From a virus, in the IMG/VR virus record IMGVR_UViG_3300035698_018551, positions 1 through 41,591 of that record: DNA of 41,591 nucleotides, one strand, 5' to 3'. A program made the translations under genes and the position numbers. The notes under the pieces were generated by a model. It did not search any database, was not told the origin of the DNA, and saw only the letters and a program-made list of their open reading frames with translations. How positions within the stretch are numbered: the stretch's first letter is position 1; every line of letters starts with the position of its first letter. Shown in pieces: positions 25,321-32,786 of this stretch.

Positions 25321-26826
25321 TTAGACCCATTGTTGTCTTAGTCTTTGCCATTGCTCAGCGGTCATTCCTGCGGTTCCGCCGACCTTTTGCAATCCCTCTG
25401 CTGCGTATATGAGAGACTTAGATGCATGTGATGCCCAGTCGTGCAAGCTTCTTTGTCGGAAGCATCCCAACTTCTCGTTCCACTCTTTTCGGAAGTTCTC
25501 TAGAGATTTAATGCCTTTGGCGCATTTTGTCTCATCGAAAAACATTCGAGATAGTGTTGTTCTTAGGCACTCAATGCCAAATAGCTCATTTGAATCTTTC
25601 TCAAGAACGTGAACCTTTAGCCCTTTGCTCCTCGCGAGGTCCGCGAAGCTTTTGCCAGAACCTTTTTCGCGGGCAGCCGCGTCATGGGGCATGATGTGAG
25701 CGTCGTAGAAGTACGGCCTTTTTTTGAGCCAGTTGACGTAGTGTGAGAGACCTTCGTCCGAGTTTTCGTAGAAGTCGATGACGTGGATTTCTTTGCCAAC
25801 GGGCTGGAAGACCCACAATGAGCATGCGTCCTCGATTCCGATGTCCCAGCTAACGTACGTTTTAGCATTCTCATCATAAGGCAAGTAGCAGATACGCTTT
25901 CCTTTACGAGCTTCTGTAATTTGCTTAACAAAGTAAAATCCTTCATTGGCCGCTTCGAAAGCTTCTTCAGGGTAAGAAGGATATTCTCGCTTCATATATT
26001 CCCCTTGAATAGCATGCTTTCCTATGTACCAACATTTTTGTTCGAGAGTTAAAAAAATATCTTTACCCTCTAATACTTCAAAATAATCTCCCATCTCTTT
26101 TGTTATCAAGACATTTTTTGAATTAACTGAATAAACGGGGTCGTCTTGCCAAGGGAAAAACCAAAACTTCCAATCAAGCACTCCCAAAGACTCTCCGCTA
26201 TCTCTCTTTATTTGGGCTTGTTTACATAAATTGTAGAAATGTCCCTCTTTACCCCTTGCAGTCGATTCTATGCATACGAACTGTCCTGCCTCTACCGTGT
26301 TTAAAGCTCCGGAGATGATCTCGTTTGCTTTAGATGGATCTTCCTGGCATATTTTAGCAAATTCGGTCACATGGAGCATATTAAGAGTTCCTCCCCGAAG
26401 AGACGTTGAAACTCTATAGACAGATCCGTTTGAGAATCTGATTTGATTTACGTTGTCTCGGGTAGCCACGACGGAATCTCTAACAAACTGAGGAAGGTTG
26501 TCGTAGGCAAATTTAACCTTGTCTATAAATATTTCCTGAGCTACTGGTTGTGAGTCAGCCACAATAGCCGCAGCAGTATTATCATTGAATAGACAACAAT
26601 CCAGGAATATCAAACTGAACAAAGTAGTACATCCTAACTGCCTAGCCTTAACTATAATATTAAGATAATGAAGATTAGCTAACAATTTCCGTTGAGTTTC
26701 GTTTAACTTAAAATCAACAACGATACCTTTTTTGTTTTTTATTTTATAAAGATTATTCAATCTCCAATTTCTATCTTGTAGGTATTGGCATGCATCTTCA
26801 GTTGTATGAGAAATTTCCATAGTCAT
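25321..26826 (-). CDS. terL: Terminase large subunit
   Basis: 501 residues. ATPase: Walker A-like KARQLGCTT at about 60-68 and Walker B region NMLHVTEF at 149-156, followed by coupling residues. Nuclease: SWDIGIED (Asp328) and a later HIMPHDAAARE-type segment (about 377-387), consistent with the RNase-H-fold terminase nuclease. The protein packages DNA into the prohead using ATP and cuts concatemers. It is first in the structural operon, driven from a promoter that shares its -35 region with the divergent gene at 26928. Confidence 0.9.
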   Translation of the reverse strand: MTMEISHTTEDACQYLQDRNWRLNNLYKIKNKKGIVVDFKLNETQRKLLANLHYLNIIVKARQLGCTTLFSLIFLDCCLFNDNTAAAIVADSQPVAQEIFIDKVKFAYDNLPQFVRDSVVATRDNVNQIRFSNGSVYRVSTSLRGGTLNMLHVTEFAKICQEDPSKANEIISGALNTVEAGQFVCIESTARGKEGHFYNLCKQAQIKRDSGESLGVLDWKFWFFPWQDDPVYSVNSKNVLITKEMGDYFEVLEGKDIFLTLEQKCWYIGKHAIQGEYMKREYPSYPEEAFEAANEGFYFVKQITEARKGKRICYLPYDENAKTYVSWDIGIEDACSLWVFQPVGKEIHVIDFYENSDEGLSHYVNWLKKRPYFYDAHIMPHDAAAREKGSGKSFADLARSKGLKVHVLEKDSNELFGIECLRTTLSRMFFDETKCAKGIKSLENFRKEWNEKLGCFRQRSLHDWASHASKSLIYAAEGLQKVGGTAGMTAEQWQRLRQQWV

Positions 26827-26841
26827 AGTGTCTTATTCAGT

Positions 26842-26907
26842 TAAATAACATTAAAGAAATTATTTGACAAGATTGTTGTTAAAAAATAACCATGGATGAG
26901 TTACAAT
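26842..26907. promoter_or_regulatory. Overlapping divergent promoters, TerL operon and 62-residue gene
   Basis: Minus strand: TTGTCA (26870-26865), 17 bp, TATTTA (26847-26842), toward terL. Plus strand: TACAAT at 26902-26907 with TTAAAA at 26879-26884. The element TTGACA at 26864-26869 is the mirror image of the minus -35. Only one of the two directions could be occupied at a time if both use this element. Confidence 0.5.
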
Positions 26908-26927
26908 AGTTTCAAACAGGAGGCAAT

Positions 26928-27116
26928 ATGCTTAAGAGAAACAAAATTAATCAGACCGAAACTTTCTTCATGTGGAAGTGTTTTGAAGATATGATTACAT
27001 TTGGAAAGGTGCAAGAAGATACTATTTGTAACTCGCCATATAAGAACAGTTCATCGGTTAAGGACAAGATGAAGTTTTACTTTGGAGAGTACGACAAAGA
27101 ATTTAATATATTTTAA
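26928..27116 (+). CDS. Hypothetical 62-residue protein divergent from TerL
   Basis: The ATG at 26928 follows a strong AGGAGG by 6 nt. The product (LKRNKINQTETFFMWKCFED...) is basic at the front, with an acidic EYDKEF end. It is a single-gene transcript placed head-to-head with the late operon, a position often held by a late-switch regulator, but no DNA-binding motif is visible. Confidence 0.65.
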   Translation: MLKRNKINQTETFFMWKCFEDMITFGKVQEDTICNSPYKNSSSVKDKMKFYFGEYDKEFNIF

Positions 27117-27124
27117 TATCTACA

Positions 27125-27156
27125 CAAAGAAAAAGACGGACATTTTATGCCCGTCT
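27125..27156 (-). terminator. Intrinsic terminator of the accessory minus-strand operon
   Basis: On the minus strand AGACGG pairs with CCGTCT, extended by a G-U pair and CAT/ATG around an AAA loop, then TTTTTCTTT. It closes the transcript that ends with the gene at 27200-27391. Confidence 0.7.
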
Positions 27157-27199
27157 ACTGGATTATCATCGAACTGGAAACGACGATTTGCAACCTTTT

Positions 27200-27391
27200 T
27201 TAGACATCTTTTACAACAACTTCTACTTTAACCATATTTTCTTCTGACATCTTAAATATTTTAACTTCATCAGGGTTTGAATAATCATTAAAAAGTGATT
27301 TTTTAAGACTTTCTAAATCTAAATAAAGTCTGCATCTATAGAATACATCTGAGCAACCTATTTGACCAGATTTATAAAATAATTGATACAT
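27200..27391 (-). CDS. Hypothetical 63-residue protein
   Basis: Begins MYQLFYKSGQIGCSDVFYRCR, with AAGGAAG before the ATG. Composition resembles its upstream neighbour (27393-27599), with which it forms a pair separated by 1 nt. It lies downstream of tRNA-Asp. Function is unknown. Confidence 0.6.
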   Translation of the reverse strand: MYQLFYKSGQIGCSDVFYRCRLYLDLESLKKSLFNDYSNPDEVKIFKMSEENMVKVEVVVKDV

Positions 27392-27392
27392 G

Positions 27393-27599
27393 TTAATCTT
27401 CCTTAACTTCGCAGATAACTTTTACATCTATTTCTTTTCCATCAGAATGTCTAATGACTGTAAATTCTGATGTTGCTGAATAATGACATCTAATATAATT
27501 CTCAAGATCTTCTAATGATAGGAATGTTTCATGCGCATTCTTATATTTCACCTCCTCACCATTTCTATAACAATGATTATCTGAAAAAATTGTATACAT
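27393..27599 (-). CDS. Hypothetical 68-residue protein
   Basis: The start is set at the ATG at 27599, which has AAGGAG 6 nt upstream. An upstream in-frame extension would run through the tRNA gene and is rejected. The product (YTIFSDNHCYRNGEEVKY..., LSLEDLENYIRCHYSA) has a small alpha/beta composition. Function is unknown. Confidence 0.65.
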   Translation of the reverse strand: MYTIFSDNHCYRNGEEVKYKNAHETFLSLEDLENYIRCHYSATSEFTVIRHSDGKEIDVKVICEVKED

Positions 27600-27628
27600 A
27601 TACTTCTCCTTTTTGGTTTTATTTTTTC

Positions 27629-27660
27629 TCTGTGAGGATAAACCGCTCTGCCATACCCTC
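27629..27660 (-). pseudogene. Possible tRNA relic (5' half), directly after tRNA-Asp
   Basis: Eight nucleotides after tRNA-Asp the minus strand reads GGGTATGGCAGAGCGGTTTA, which looks like the acceptor 5' strand and D-arm of a serine- or leucine-type tRNA. No anticodon arm, T-loop or 3' acceptor strand follows; instead the ribosome-binding site of the next gene begins. Confidence 0.35.
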
Positions 27661-27668
27661 TTAATAAG

Positions 27669-27740
27669 CGGACGTACGGGGAATCGAACCCCAATCACCT
27701 GAGCGACAGTCAGGCATAATAGCCGTTATACGATATGTCC
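27669..27740 (-). tRNA. tRNA-Asp (anticodon GUC)
   Basis: 72 nt without encoded CCA. A cloverleaf can be drawn: acceptor GGACATA / TACGTCC with one A-C mismatch at the fifth pair, D-arm with A14 and G18-G19, anticodon stem CCTGA / TCAGG around loop CTGTCGC (anticodon GTC), T-arm GGGG-TTCGATT-CCCC, and discriminator G73 as expected for aspartate. It lies downstream of the RNA-ligase genes on the same strand. Confidence 0.93.
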
Positions 27741-27799
27741 ATCTAAAGCCTATTAATTGTTTTGTTGACCGTTTAAAGTGATTTTTGTAACGTGAAGAC

Positions 27800-27901
27800 A
27801 TGTTTAAAATCCTTAAAAAAATTCTGTACACAACAATTATTATAGCCTCTTTTCTTTGTATGATGGCTGGAGTTGGTGCTTTATTTCTCTTTTGTGCCTA
27901 A
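27800..27901 (+). CDS. Possible 33-residue membrane peptide
   Basis: An ATG at 27800 opens FKILKKILYTTIIIASFLCM and continues as one hydrophobic helix after a lysine-rich start. A TTGACC-17-TAACGT element lies just upstream. The stop overlaps the convergent gene at 27881-28090 by 21 nt. It resembles small toxic or regulatory membrane peptides by shape only. Confidence 0.35.
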   Translation: MFKILKKILYTTIIIASFLCMMAGVGALFLFCA

Positions 27902-28090
27902 CTCAGAATCTTTCTGTAGACGTTTTCTCCGTTTCTTTGTTGCCATATCGTACATAACATCTTTATAGATTCCTCTTACTGTTATCAAAAAGAAAATGCA
28001 CAGGCAAATTTTCCAACCTACAATTAGAATAGAAATTATTAGTAGCGAGCACATTATTGATATATTCGCTAGTTGTTCGTCTTTTTTCAT
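27881..28090 (-). CDS. Small membrane protein, two hydrophobic segments
   Basis: 69 residues. Residues about 8-24 (NISIMCSLLIISILIVGW) and 26-40 (ICLCIFFLITVRGIY) are hydrophobic. The tail is strongly basic (TKKRRKRLQKD). Size and layout are holin-like, but no lysis partner is adjacent. AAGGAG precedes the ATG. Confidence 0.55.
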   Translation of the reverse strand: MKKDEQLANISIMCSLLIISILIVGWKICLCIFFLITVRGIYKDVMYDMATKKRRKRLQKDSELGTKEK

Positions 28091-28141
28091 AAAAACTCCT
28101 TTTCACAAGATTTATCATTTAGTCGATAACCTGTAAAGAGT

Positions 28142-28170
28142 TTGTTTTTTAAAACATATTTCAGTATGAT
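28142..28170 (+). promoter_or_regulatory. Promoter of the gene at 28180, near-leaderless
   Basis: TTGTTT (28142-28147), 17 bp, TATGAT (28165-28170). The ATG at 28180 is 9 nt beyond the -10 box. A TGTAAAGAG element at 28132-28140 recurs at 34889, 35041 and 35173. Confidence 0.5.
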
Positions 28171-28179
28171 ATTTTGATA

Positions 28180-28416
28180 ATGAACATTGGACTTTCAATA
28201 TCATACAAGGGAACTATAACCCATTATCCTATTGCAAATGGGGGGAGATTTTCTCTTGAGCAGTACGATCCTATTATCCAGAAATGTGCACGAGCATTCG
28301 TATACCACATAAAAGGACTTGAAAATAATTCTGAACAATATGTCACATTTACTATAATAGCCACAGACAAAGGTAGATCAGAACCAATTAGACAATTCTT
28401 CTTTAATTGCAAATAG
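28180..28416 (+). CDS. Hypothetical 78-residue protein
   Basis: Begins MNIGLSISYKGTITHYPIANG at the ATG at 28180, with no Shine-Dalgarno sequence. The product looks like a small alpha/beta domain (FVYHIKGLENNSEQYVTFTIIATDKG). It is a single plus-strand gene facing the RtcB gene 3' end. Function is unknown. Confidence 0.6.
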   Translation: MNIGLSISYKGTITHYPIANGGRFSLEQYDPIIQKCARAFVYHIKGLENNSEQYVTFTIIATDKGRSEPIRQFFFNCK

Positions 28417-28422
28417 TTATAG

Positions 28423-29607
28423 TTAGTCCTTGTAGGGATCGTATTCTCTAGCAGAAGCCATGCACACACCCATAGGTTTTAGCCTATGAAGGATCTTGAT
28501 CGTTTCCTTATGAGCTGCTAAGACTTCATCTATACGTTTATAAGCGAACGGAGATTCATCAAGGTCGCTGCCTCTTAGCTCAATGCCTGCTGAATCAATC
28601 CATTTATCATGAGCTGCTCTGCACACCATAGGCTGTTTTATCCGTATGCCCGTTTTTCGGTGTATTTTCCCTTTGGCTTGCGTTCTTCCCATGACTCGAC
28701 CTGCACCATGAATCGTAGAGTAAAGGGCTGACTTTGACTCTTGTGAATCTACGCCTTCAATTATGACTGACGGCTCTCCCATTGAGCTTCCAACAAAACC
28801 TTTTTGCCCTGGAAATGCTGGAGTCGCCCCTTTTCGTACGACCCAAAGATCTTTGTCGAAATGAGTTTCTTTCCATGCAAAATTATGATGATTATGTATT
28901 TCCTCAACAATTTCACCCTGGAGAATCTTAGCCACACGCTGACACACCCAGTCTCTACCTGCGTATGCGTACTGTCCTGCAATATCCATGCACTTGAGGT
29001 ACTGCTCTCCTAGATCTGAATTCTCATCGAGGATTACTGACTCTGCGTGCACTCCGTCTTTTCCCCCTGCTTGTTTTACGAAATGAGTGCATATACTATG
29101 ACCCAGGCCACGACTCCCAAAATGAACGCCAACCCAAACCCGATCAAGCTCATCTGTAAAGATATCCACGTAGTGGTTTCCCGAACCGACTGTTCCAAGC
29201 TGAGACGCCGCCTTGTCCTTGAGATTGCGTAAAACTTCGATGTCTGTCCATTTAGGGTCAGAAAATAGGTCGTGATCCACTTTCTCATTATTCGTTCTCC
29301 CAACTCCAAAGCTGATGTACTTTTGGACTTCATTCATGTTTCGATATATGTTTTTTCTCACTTCGTCAGCGTCCACGTCGAGCCTGACAGCCTTATTACC
29401 GCAAGCAATGTCAAAGCCCACCCCGTTGACGTTAATGGCTCCTTCATAGGCTACAACGCCTCCTACTGGCACTGAGTAACCTATATGATGGTCAGCCATC
29501 AATGCAGTGAATACAGGGGGTGTATCGTTTTTAGTTATGGCCAACATTTGAGCTACTGCCTCTGACATTGGCTCTCCCCACACTAGGATTCCTTCAACTA
29601 TTTTCAT
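28423..29607 (-). CDS. rtcB: RtcB-type RNA ligase
   Basis: 394 residues, a typical length. All RtcB hallmarks are seen: GVGFDIACG with metal-binding Cys69, GTVGSGNH (His145), GVHFGSRGLGH (His162), HNHHNFAWKE (His238-241), KGATPAFPGQKG, and STIHGAGRVMG with the guanylylated His300. The end is DESPFAYKRIDEVLAAH...LKPMG. RtcB uses GTP and manganese to join 3'-phosphate or 2',3'-cyclic phosphate ends to 5'-OH ends, the ends left by most tRNA-cutting toxins. GGAG precedes the ATG; it is translated 3 nt after the gene at 29611. Confidence 0.95.
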   Translation of the reverse strand: MKIVEGILVWGEPMSEAVAQMLAITKNDTPPVFTALMADHHIGYSVPVGGVVAYEGAINVNGVGFDIACGNKAVRLDVDADEVRKNIYRNMNEVQKYISFGVGRTNNEKVDHDLFSDPKWTDIEVLRNLKDKAASQLGTVGSGNHYVDIFTDELDRVWVGVHFGSRGLGHSICTHFVKQAGGKDGVHAESVILDENSDLGEQYLKCMDIAGQYAYAGRDWVCQRVAKILQGEIVEEIHNHHNFAWKETHFDKDLWVVRKGATPAFPGQKGFVGSSMGEPSVIIEGVDSQESKSALYSTIHGAGRVMGRTQAKGKIHRKTGIRIKQPMVCRAAHDKWIDSAGIELRGSDLDESPFAYKRIDEVLAAHKETIKILHRLKPMGVCMASAREYDPYKD

Positions 29608-29610
29608 TTT

Positions 29611-29889
29611 TTATTCTCCACTTATGTCTAACATCATTTCTTGAAAAGTAAATTCTTTGTCATCCTTAAAATATCGAATTCCTTTTCCCCTAACCATCCT
29701 GGCAGGATAAGATTCTAATTTATTTTTAATAGGGTCAAAAGCTTCACTAACTCTTATTATACTGTCTAATATTAGGTCTGCAATCCTGCATGCAGGACAT
29801 TCACTTCTCTCTTTTGCAGACATTTCTCCCATTTTCTTAAGCATTTTATGATCAAAAAAGTCGGATACTTTGTCACCTCTTTGAAACAT
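29611..29889 (-). CDS. Hypothetical protein in the RNA-ligase operon
   Basis: 92 residues. It contains a CPAC motif (about residues 34-37), a helical ADLILDSIIRVSEAFDPIKNK segment and an ARMVRGKGIRYFKDDKEFTFQE end. The stop is 3 nt before rtcB. It could be a regulator or accessory factor of the ligases, but that is only suggested by operon position. Confidence 0.6.
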   Translation of the reverse strand: MFQRGDKVSDFFDHKMLKKMGEMSAKERSECPACRIADLILDSIIRVSEAFDPIKNKLESYPARMVRGKGIRYFKDDKEFTFQEMMLDISGE

Positions 29890-29966
29890 AAAACCTCTTA
29901 AACTTACGCCAATTGTTTTTAGACTGGTCTTTTAATTGCCTGAATAGTTTTCTTAGTATTTTCACT

Positions 29967-30638
29967 CTACGTCCGTTCATAATTCCATATCTCCTGGCCT
30001 TCTTTAAAATACTTCCCGTCTTCTTTATGAGCATGAATGTATTTTGCGATAACCTTTAAATCACCTTTCAATTCTAATCTAAAAACAAGCCCCTCATTTT
30101 CGTAAGGACACTTATCGGACAATCTCTTGAGTAACGTTTGTAAGGAAAGGTTGCCACCTAGATGGATAAGTTTAGGTATTTCAAATCTATAAGGAAGAAC
30201 TTTATGAAGAAAGTCATGGTAACACACTCTATTTTGACCTTCGAAAAAATCAAAAGCAAAAAACATAGAAGGCAAGTTCTTGTAAATAGTGCCATGTGCC
30301 AGAGCGCACCACTCACCTACAATTCTATCCCCGTCGTTTCTTAATAGATGTTCAAAAGTAGCTATACTTTTCATTACCCATTTGTGAAACAGCAAATGTT
30401 GTTGTTGATTAGAATACTTTAAATCAAAACCACTTCTGCCAAGACATACAATTTCATTATTCCATCTGACAACACAGACATTAGAGCCGTCCATTTTCTC
30501 CTGCACAATGAGAAGGGACTGTTTCTCAGTAAAATCCTTGAAGATCTGTCCCTCACTCCTAAGGTCAATATGCCTATCTCCTTCTCCTAGACGTGACTTA
30601 GAAACGTGCCCTATCTTGTTATACGTCTTATAAGGCAA
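29967..30638 (-). CDS. RNA ligase, covalent nucleotidyltransferase family (KxDG type)
   Basis: 223 residues. Motif I is EKMDGSN (nucleotidylated Lys48). Motif III is IVGEWCALAHG (Glu109). Motif IIIa is FFAFDFFE, motif IV NEGLVFR (Glu182) and motif V VIAKYIH (Lys199). This is the complete catalytic set of the RNA ligase / Rnl2-like superfamily, which adenylylates itself and joins 3'-OH to 5'-phosphate ends. No separate RNA-binding domain is present. The best start is TTG at 30638 (AGGA about 12 nt upstream); a stop codon lies in frame just upstream, so no ATG is possible. Confidence 0.85.
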   Translation of the reverse strand: MPYKTYNKIGHVSKSRLGEGDRHIDLRSEGQIFKDFTEKQSLLIVQEKMDGSNVCVVRWNNEIVCLGRSGFDLKYSNQQQHLLFHKWVMKSIATFEHLLRNDGDRIVGEWCALAHGTIYKNLPSMFFAFDFFEGQNRVCYHDFLHKVLPYRFEIPKLIHLGGNLSLQTLLKRLSDKCPYENEGLVFRLELKGDLKVIAKYIHAHKEDGKYFKEGQEIWNYERT

Positions 30639-30681
30639 AATCTTTTTAAGTCCTAACTATTCTGGGTCTTCTTCAATTAAT

Positions 30682-30900
30682 TCAATGTATTTCATTAACT
30701 TTCCTCAATGAATGGCACGAATGCCTTTCTGTGTTTATCTCGTCTTTTGGGACATCTCTATCACTTATCTTATCAATTGTCCACTCCGAATCGTCTTCCT
30801 TCAGAGTAACCATCATCCCAACCTTTAACTTCCTATTCTTGCTGTCATCTAGCCAGCACACAGTTTTTAAATCTCCTCGGGATAAAGTAGCTTGTCTCAT
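30682..30900 (-). CDS. Hypothetical small protein between the two RNA ligases
   Basis: 72 residues. It contains LKVGMMVTLKEDDSEWTIDKIS, a small SH3-like beta-barrel pattern, with a histidine/arginine-rich end. It starts directly after the upstream ligase stop (TAAATG) with GAGGA as ribosome-binding site. It is possibly an RNA-binding accessory of the ligases. Confidence 0.65.
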   Translation of the reverse strand: MRQATLSRGDLKTVCWLDDSKNRKLKVGMMVTLKEDDSEWTIDKISDRDVPKDEINTERHSCHSLRKVNEIH

Positions 30901-31539
30901 TTATTCCTCCTCATACCAATCAAACATGTCTCTTCTAAGTTTAGCCATAAGTGGCTTTGTTGGGTGGTAAAAAATAAGACCTTCAGCTTGTACCTTCTTC
31001 TTCCCTATTCTCTGCGTAAAAAGAGAAGGCAAGTCCTTGAACCATTCCCTCAATGAATCATAAGTTTTAGGATAGTCCCCACGAATGTAACTTTTCCAAT
31101 GACACTTAGATTTCAGATAGTCAAAAGGAACAAACAAAGGTTTTTCAACTCCATGAAGATTTTTATTCATAGTTGGTCCGATTAGCTCTCCGTAGACCTT
31201 CCCAGTGATATTGGAGAGGATATAGTCTTTCCCTATGGCGGATATGATGCCTTCCAGCATTCTAGCGTGTGGCGGATGCAAGTCAGTGGAAATAGATGGG
31301 TTTTTGAGAATGCGGTTCTCTCGATTGTCTACAGCTACTAATTCACCTTTAGTGAAGGTACAACATATGTTGGTGCCATGGAGCTTATCAACAGCTCTAA
31401 CGCCTTTTCCCTCGAATACCCAGTCGTATCCCTCGGCTATCTCAGGCGTTACGATATAACGACCATTTATGGTCTTTCTCACAAATGGACTCTTAATCTT
31501 AGGGAAGTCCTTTATCTCTAGGTGATCTTCGTTTGACAT
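30901..31539 (-). CDS. RNA ligase, Rnl2-like (KxHG type)
   Basis: 212 residues. Motif I is VDKLHGTN (Lys52; the KxHG form is typical of T4 Rnl2-like enzymes). Motif III is VYGELIGP (Glu118). Motif IIIa is FVPFD, motif IV AEGLIFYHP (Glu186) and motif V MAKLRRDMFDW (Lys200). It should seal nicks or ends in RNA with 3'-OH and 5'-phosphate. It is clearly a different lineage from the ligase at 29967, since the motifs and intervening segments differ. It starts at TAAATG behind the gene at 31540. Confidence 0.85.
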   Translation of the reverse strand: MSNEDHLEIKDFPKIKSPFVRKTINGRYIVTPEIAEGYDWVFEGKGVRAVDKLHGTNICCTFTKGELVAVDNRENRILKNPSISTDLHPPHARMLEGIISAIGKDYILSNITGKVYGELIGPTMNKNLHGVEKPLFVPFDYLKSKCHWKSYIRGDYPKTYDSLREWFKDLPSLFTQRIGKKKVQAEGLIFYHPTKPLMAKLRRDMFDWYEEE

Positions 31540-31896
31540 TTACTTATCCAACCTATATTGATCTAAAACATCTTCTGACGTTTGAAGTCTAGGAGTTAAA
31601 TCTCCAGGAAAATCTCTTCTAATACGCATTTTTACTCCCAATGTTTTTTTATACATGCAAAGTGGACTTATTGGATTTAAATGAGCATATGGATTTGTTT
31701 TTGCCAACTCTTCATAATCGTTTTCTATTATTTTTTCTGAAACTATTCTATATTCATACTCGGATTTATTAATCTTTCTCATAAAAAACTTTTTCCAGCT
31801 ATTTAAATAAGAATTTGCTTCCGCTCTTTCATCTTCTGTAAAATTCACGTATTCTCCAACAAAATATGATTTATAATCTTCTTTTCCCATCTTCAT
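31540..31896 (-). CDS. Hypothetical protein upstream of the Rnl2-like ligase
   Basis: 118 residues, with a helical charged N-terminal half (TEDERAEANSYLNSWKKFFMRK) and a beta-like end (KMRIRRDFPGDLTPRLQ). It abuts the ligase gene and overlaps the membrane-protein gene upstream by 4 nt (ATGA). No family was recognised. Confidence 0.6.
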   Translation of the reverse strand: MKMGKEDYKSYFVGEYVNFTEDERAEANSYLNSWKKFFMRKINKSEYEYRIVSEKIIENDYEELAKTNPYAHLNPISPLCMYKKTLGVKMRIRRDFPGDLTPRLQTSEDVLDQYRLDK

Positions 31897-32120
31897 TTAC
31901 CTATTCCTTTCTTTTTCCAATTAAAGTAACCATAAATGTGCATTCCCATGCTAAACACACACCCTATCGTTTGGACCTTAAGCCCTAGCGACAGGTTCCT
32001 GAAACACCAATAAGACAGACATACCATCCAGACGAGGAAGCAAATTTTCTTGCCTTGAACATTTAATACCCTTCCAAACTTTCCAAGGACGGTAAATACT
32101 AAGTCAGTAAGCTCTCCCAT
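31893..32120 (-). CDS. PnuC-like two-segment membrane protein
   Basis: 75 residues. GRVLNVQGKKICFLVWMVCLSYW... followed by VQTIGCVFSMGMHIYGYFNWKKK matches the repeat signature of short phage membrane proteins related to one PnuC unit (GxxLNVxGxxxCFxxW, then YGYxxW). PnuC moves nicotinamide riboside into cells. A 75-residue piece could not transport alone but could oligomerise. Link to an NAD-salvage or anti-NAD-depletion role is inference. Confidence 0.6.
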   Translation of the reverse strand: MGELTDLVFTVLGKFGRVLNVQGKKICFLVWMVCLSYWCFRNLSLGLKVQTIGCVFSMGMHIYGYFNWKKKGIGK

Positions 32121-32123
32121 TTT

Positions 32124-32390
32124 TTACTTTTCGTCCAAAAATATATAATATTTAGCATCTCTCTCGTCCTCTTTTAAAATAAAGTGAAATCCAAGAACAC
32201 GTTTATAAATAAATTCATTTTCTGTGCCCCTGTCAAATATACTTTTCTTATAAAAAGGTAAAATCTCGTGAGTTATTCTCTCTTTACTTTTTCCAAAAAA
32301 CGTGGACTCTTTTCCCTCTGGAGTTATAAATTTAATAAGATATCTCCCTTCTTTGCTTGGAGGGTTTTCTTTAATGTCTATCCATTCCAT
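32124..32390 (-). CDS. DUF551-like small protein
   Basis: 88 residues starting MEWIDIKENPPSKEGRYLIKF, the W-I-x-x-x-x-x-P-P-x-x-G-x-Y-L opening of DUF551-like proteins, common and of unknown function in phages. Overlaps its upstream neighbour by 13 nt. Confidence 0.6.
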   Translation of the reverse strand: MEWIDIKENPPSKEGRYLIKFITPEGKESTFFGKSKERITHEILPFYKKSIFDRGTENEFIYKRVLGFHFILKEDERDAKYYIFLDEK

Positions 32391-32560
32391 TCTAAATCCT
32401 TTTCAACTTCAGAGTCTAAAGACTCTTTAATAAGCCTGTGCTCATTTACAATCTCTTCCATTCTATCTGAAATACCAGGGATTCTATGCCAATAAGAGTC
32501 GTGTACATATAATAATATAATCCCAATAAAAATTGTCCTCACTCTTCCTTCCTTTTCCAT
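32378..32560 (-). CDS. Hypothetical 60-residue protein with one hydrophobic segment
   Basis: Starts at the ATG at 32560 (MEKEGRVRTIFIGIILLYVH); an in-frame extension upstream is possible but lacks a ribosome-binding site. The first 20 residues are a possible membrane segment, and the rest is an acidic helix (EEIVNEHRLIKESLDSEVEKD). It overlaps the genes on both sides. Confidence 0.5.
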   Translation of the reverse strand: MEKEGRVRTIFIGIILLYVHDSYWHRIPGISDRMEEIVNEHRLIKESLDSEVEKDLEWNG

Positions 32561-32778
32561 GATTTCTGTACCCCTGAGCGCGCACCCATGCATGTTGATG
32601 ATAGGAACGCCTTTTTAAGGCGCCATCTCACAATACTGAAAGCCCCCGCCTCCCTTCCAGCCCACCTGCGAAGATTGTCGCCGTAGATGAGGAGATTGTC
32701 GTCTTTCCCCTTCTTCTCGCCTTGATAAACCTCTTTCTCCTCTGGTGTTTCATCCTTGACGCTAATCCATTTACTCAT
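32539..32778 (-). CDS. DUF551-like protein
   Basis: 79 residues starting MSKWISVKDETPEEKEV, the usual DUF551 opening, with a later WRLKKAF strand. The C-terminal 25 residues are basic and overlap the next gene. One of at least three related short proteins in this region. Confidence 0.55.
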   Translation of the reverse strand: MSKWISVKDETPEEKEVYQGEKKGKDDNLLIYGDNLRRWAGREAGAFSIVRWRLKKAFLSSTCMGARSGVQKSWKRKEE

Positions 32779-32786
32779 GACTATTC

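Noticed and set aside
27600-27698. N-terminal extension of the gene at 27393 to 27698
   Set aside because: It would translate through the tRNA-Asp gene; the ATG at 27599 has a proper ribosome-binding site.
29873-29965. 30-codon GTG-start basic peptide between two accessory genes
   Set aside because: No ribosome-binding site and overlap with the next gene; too little support to annotate.
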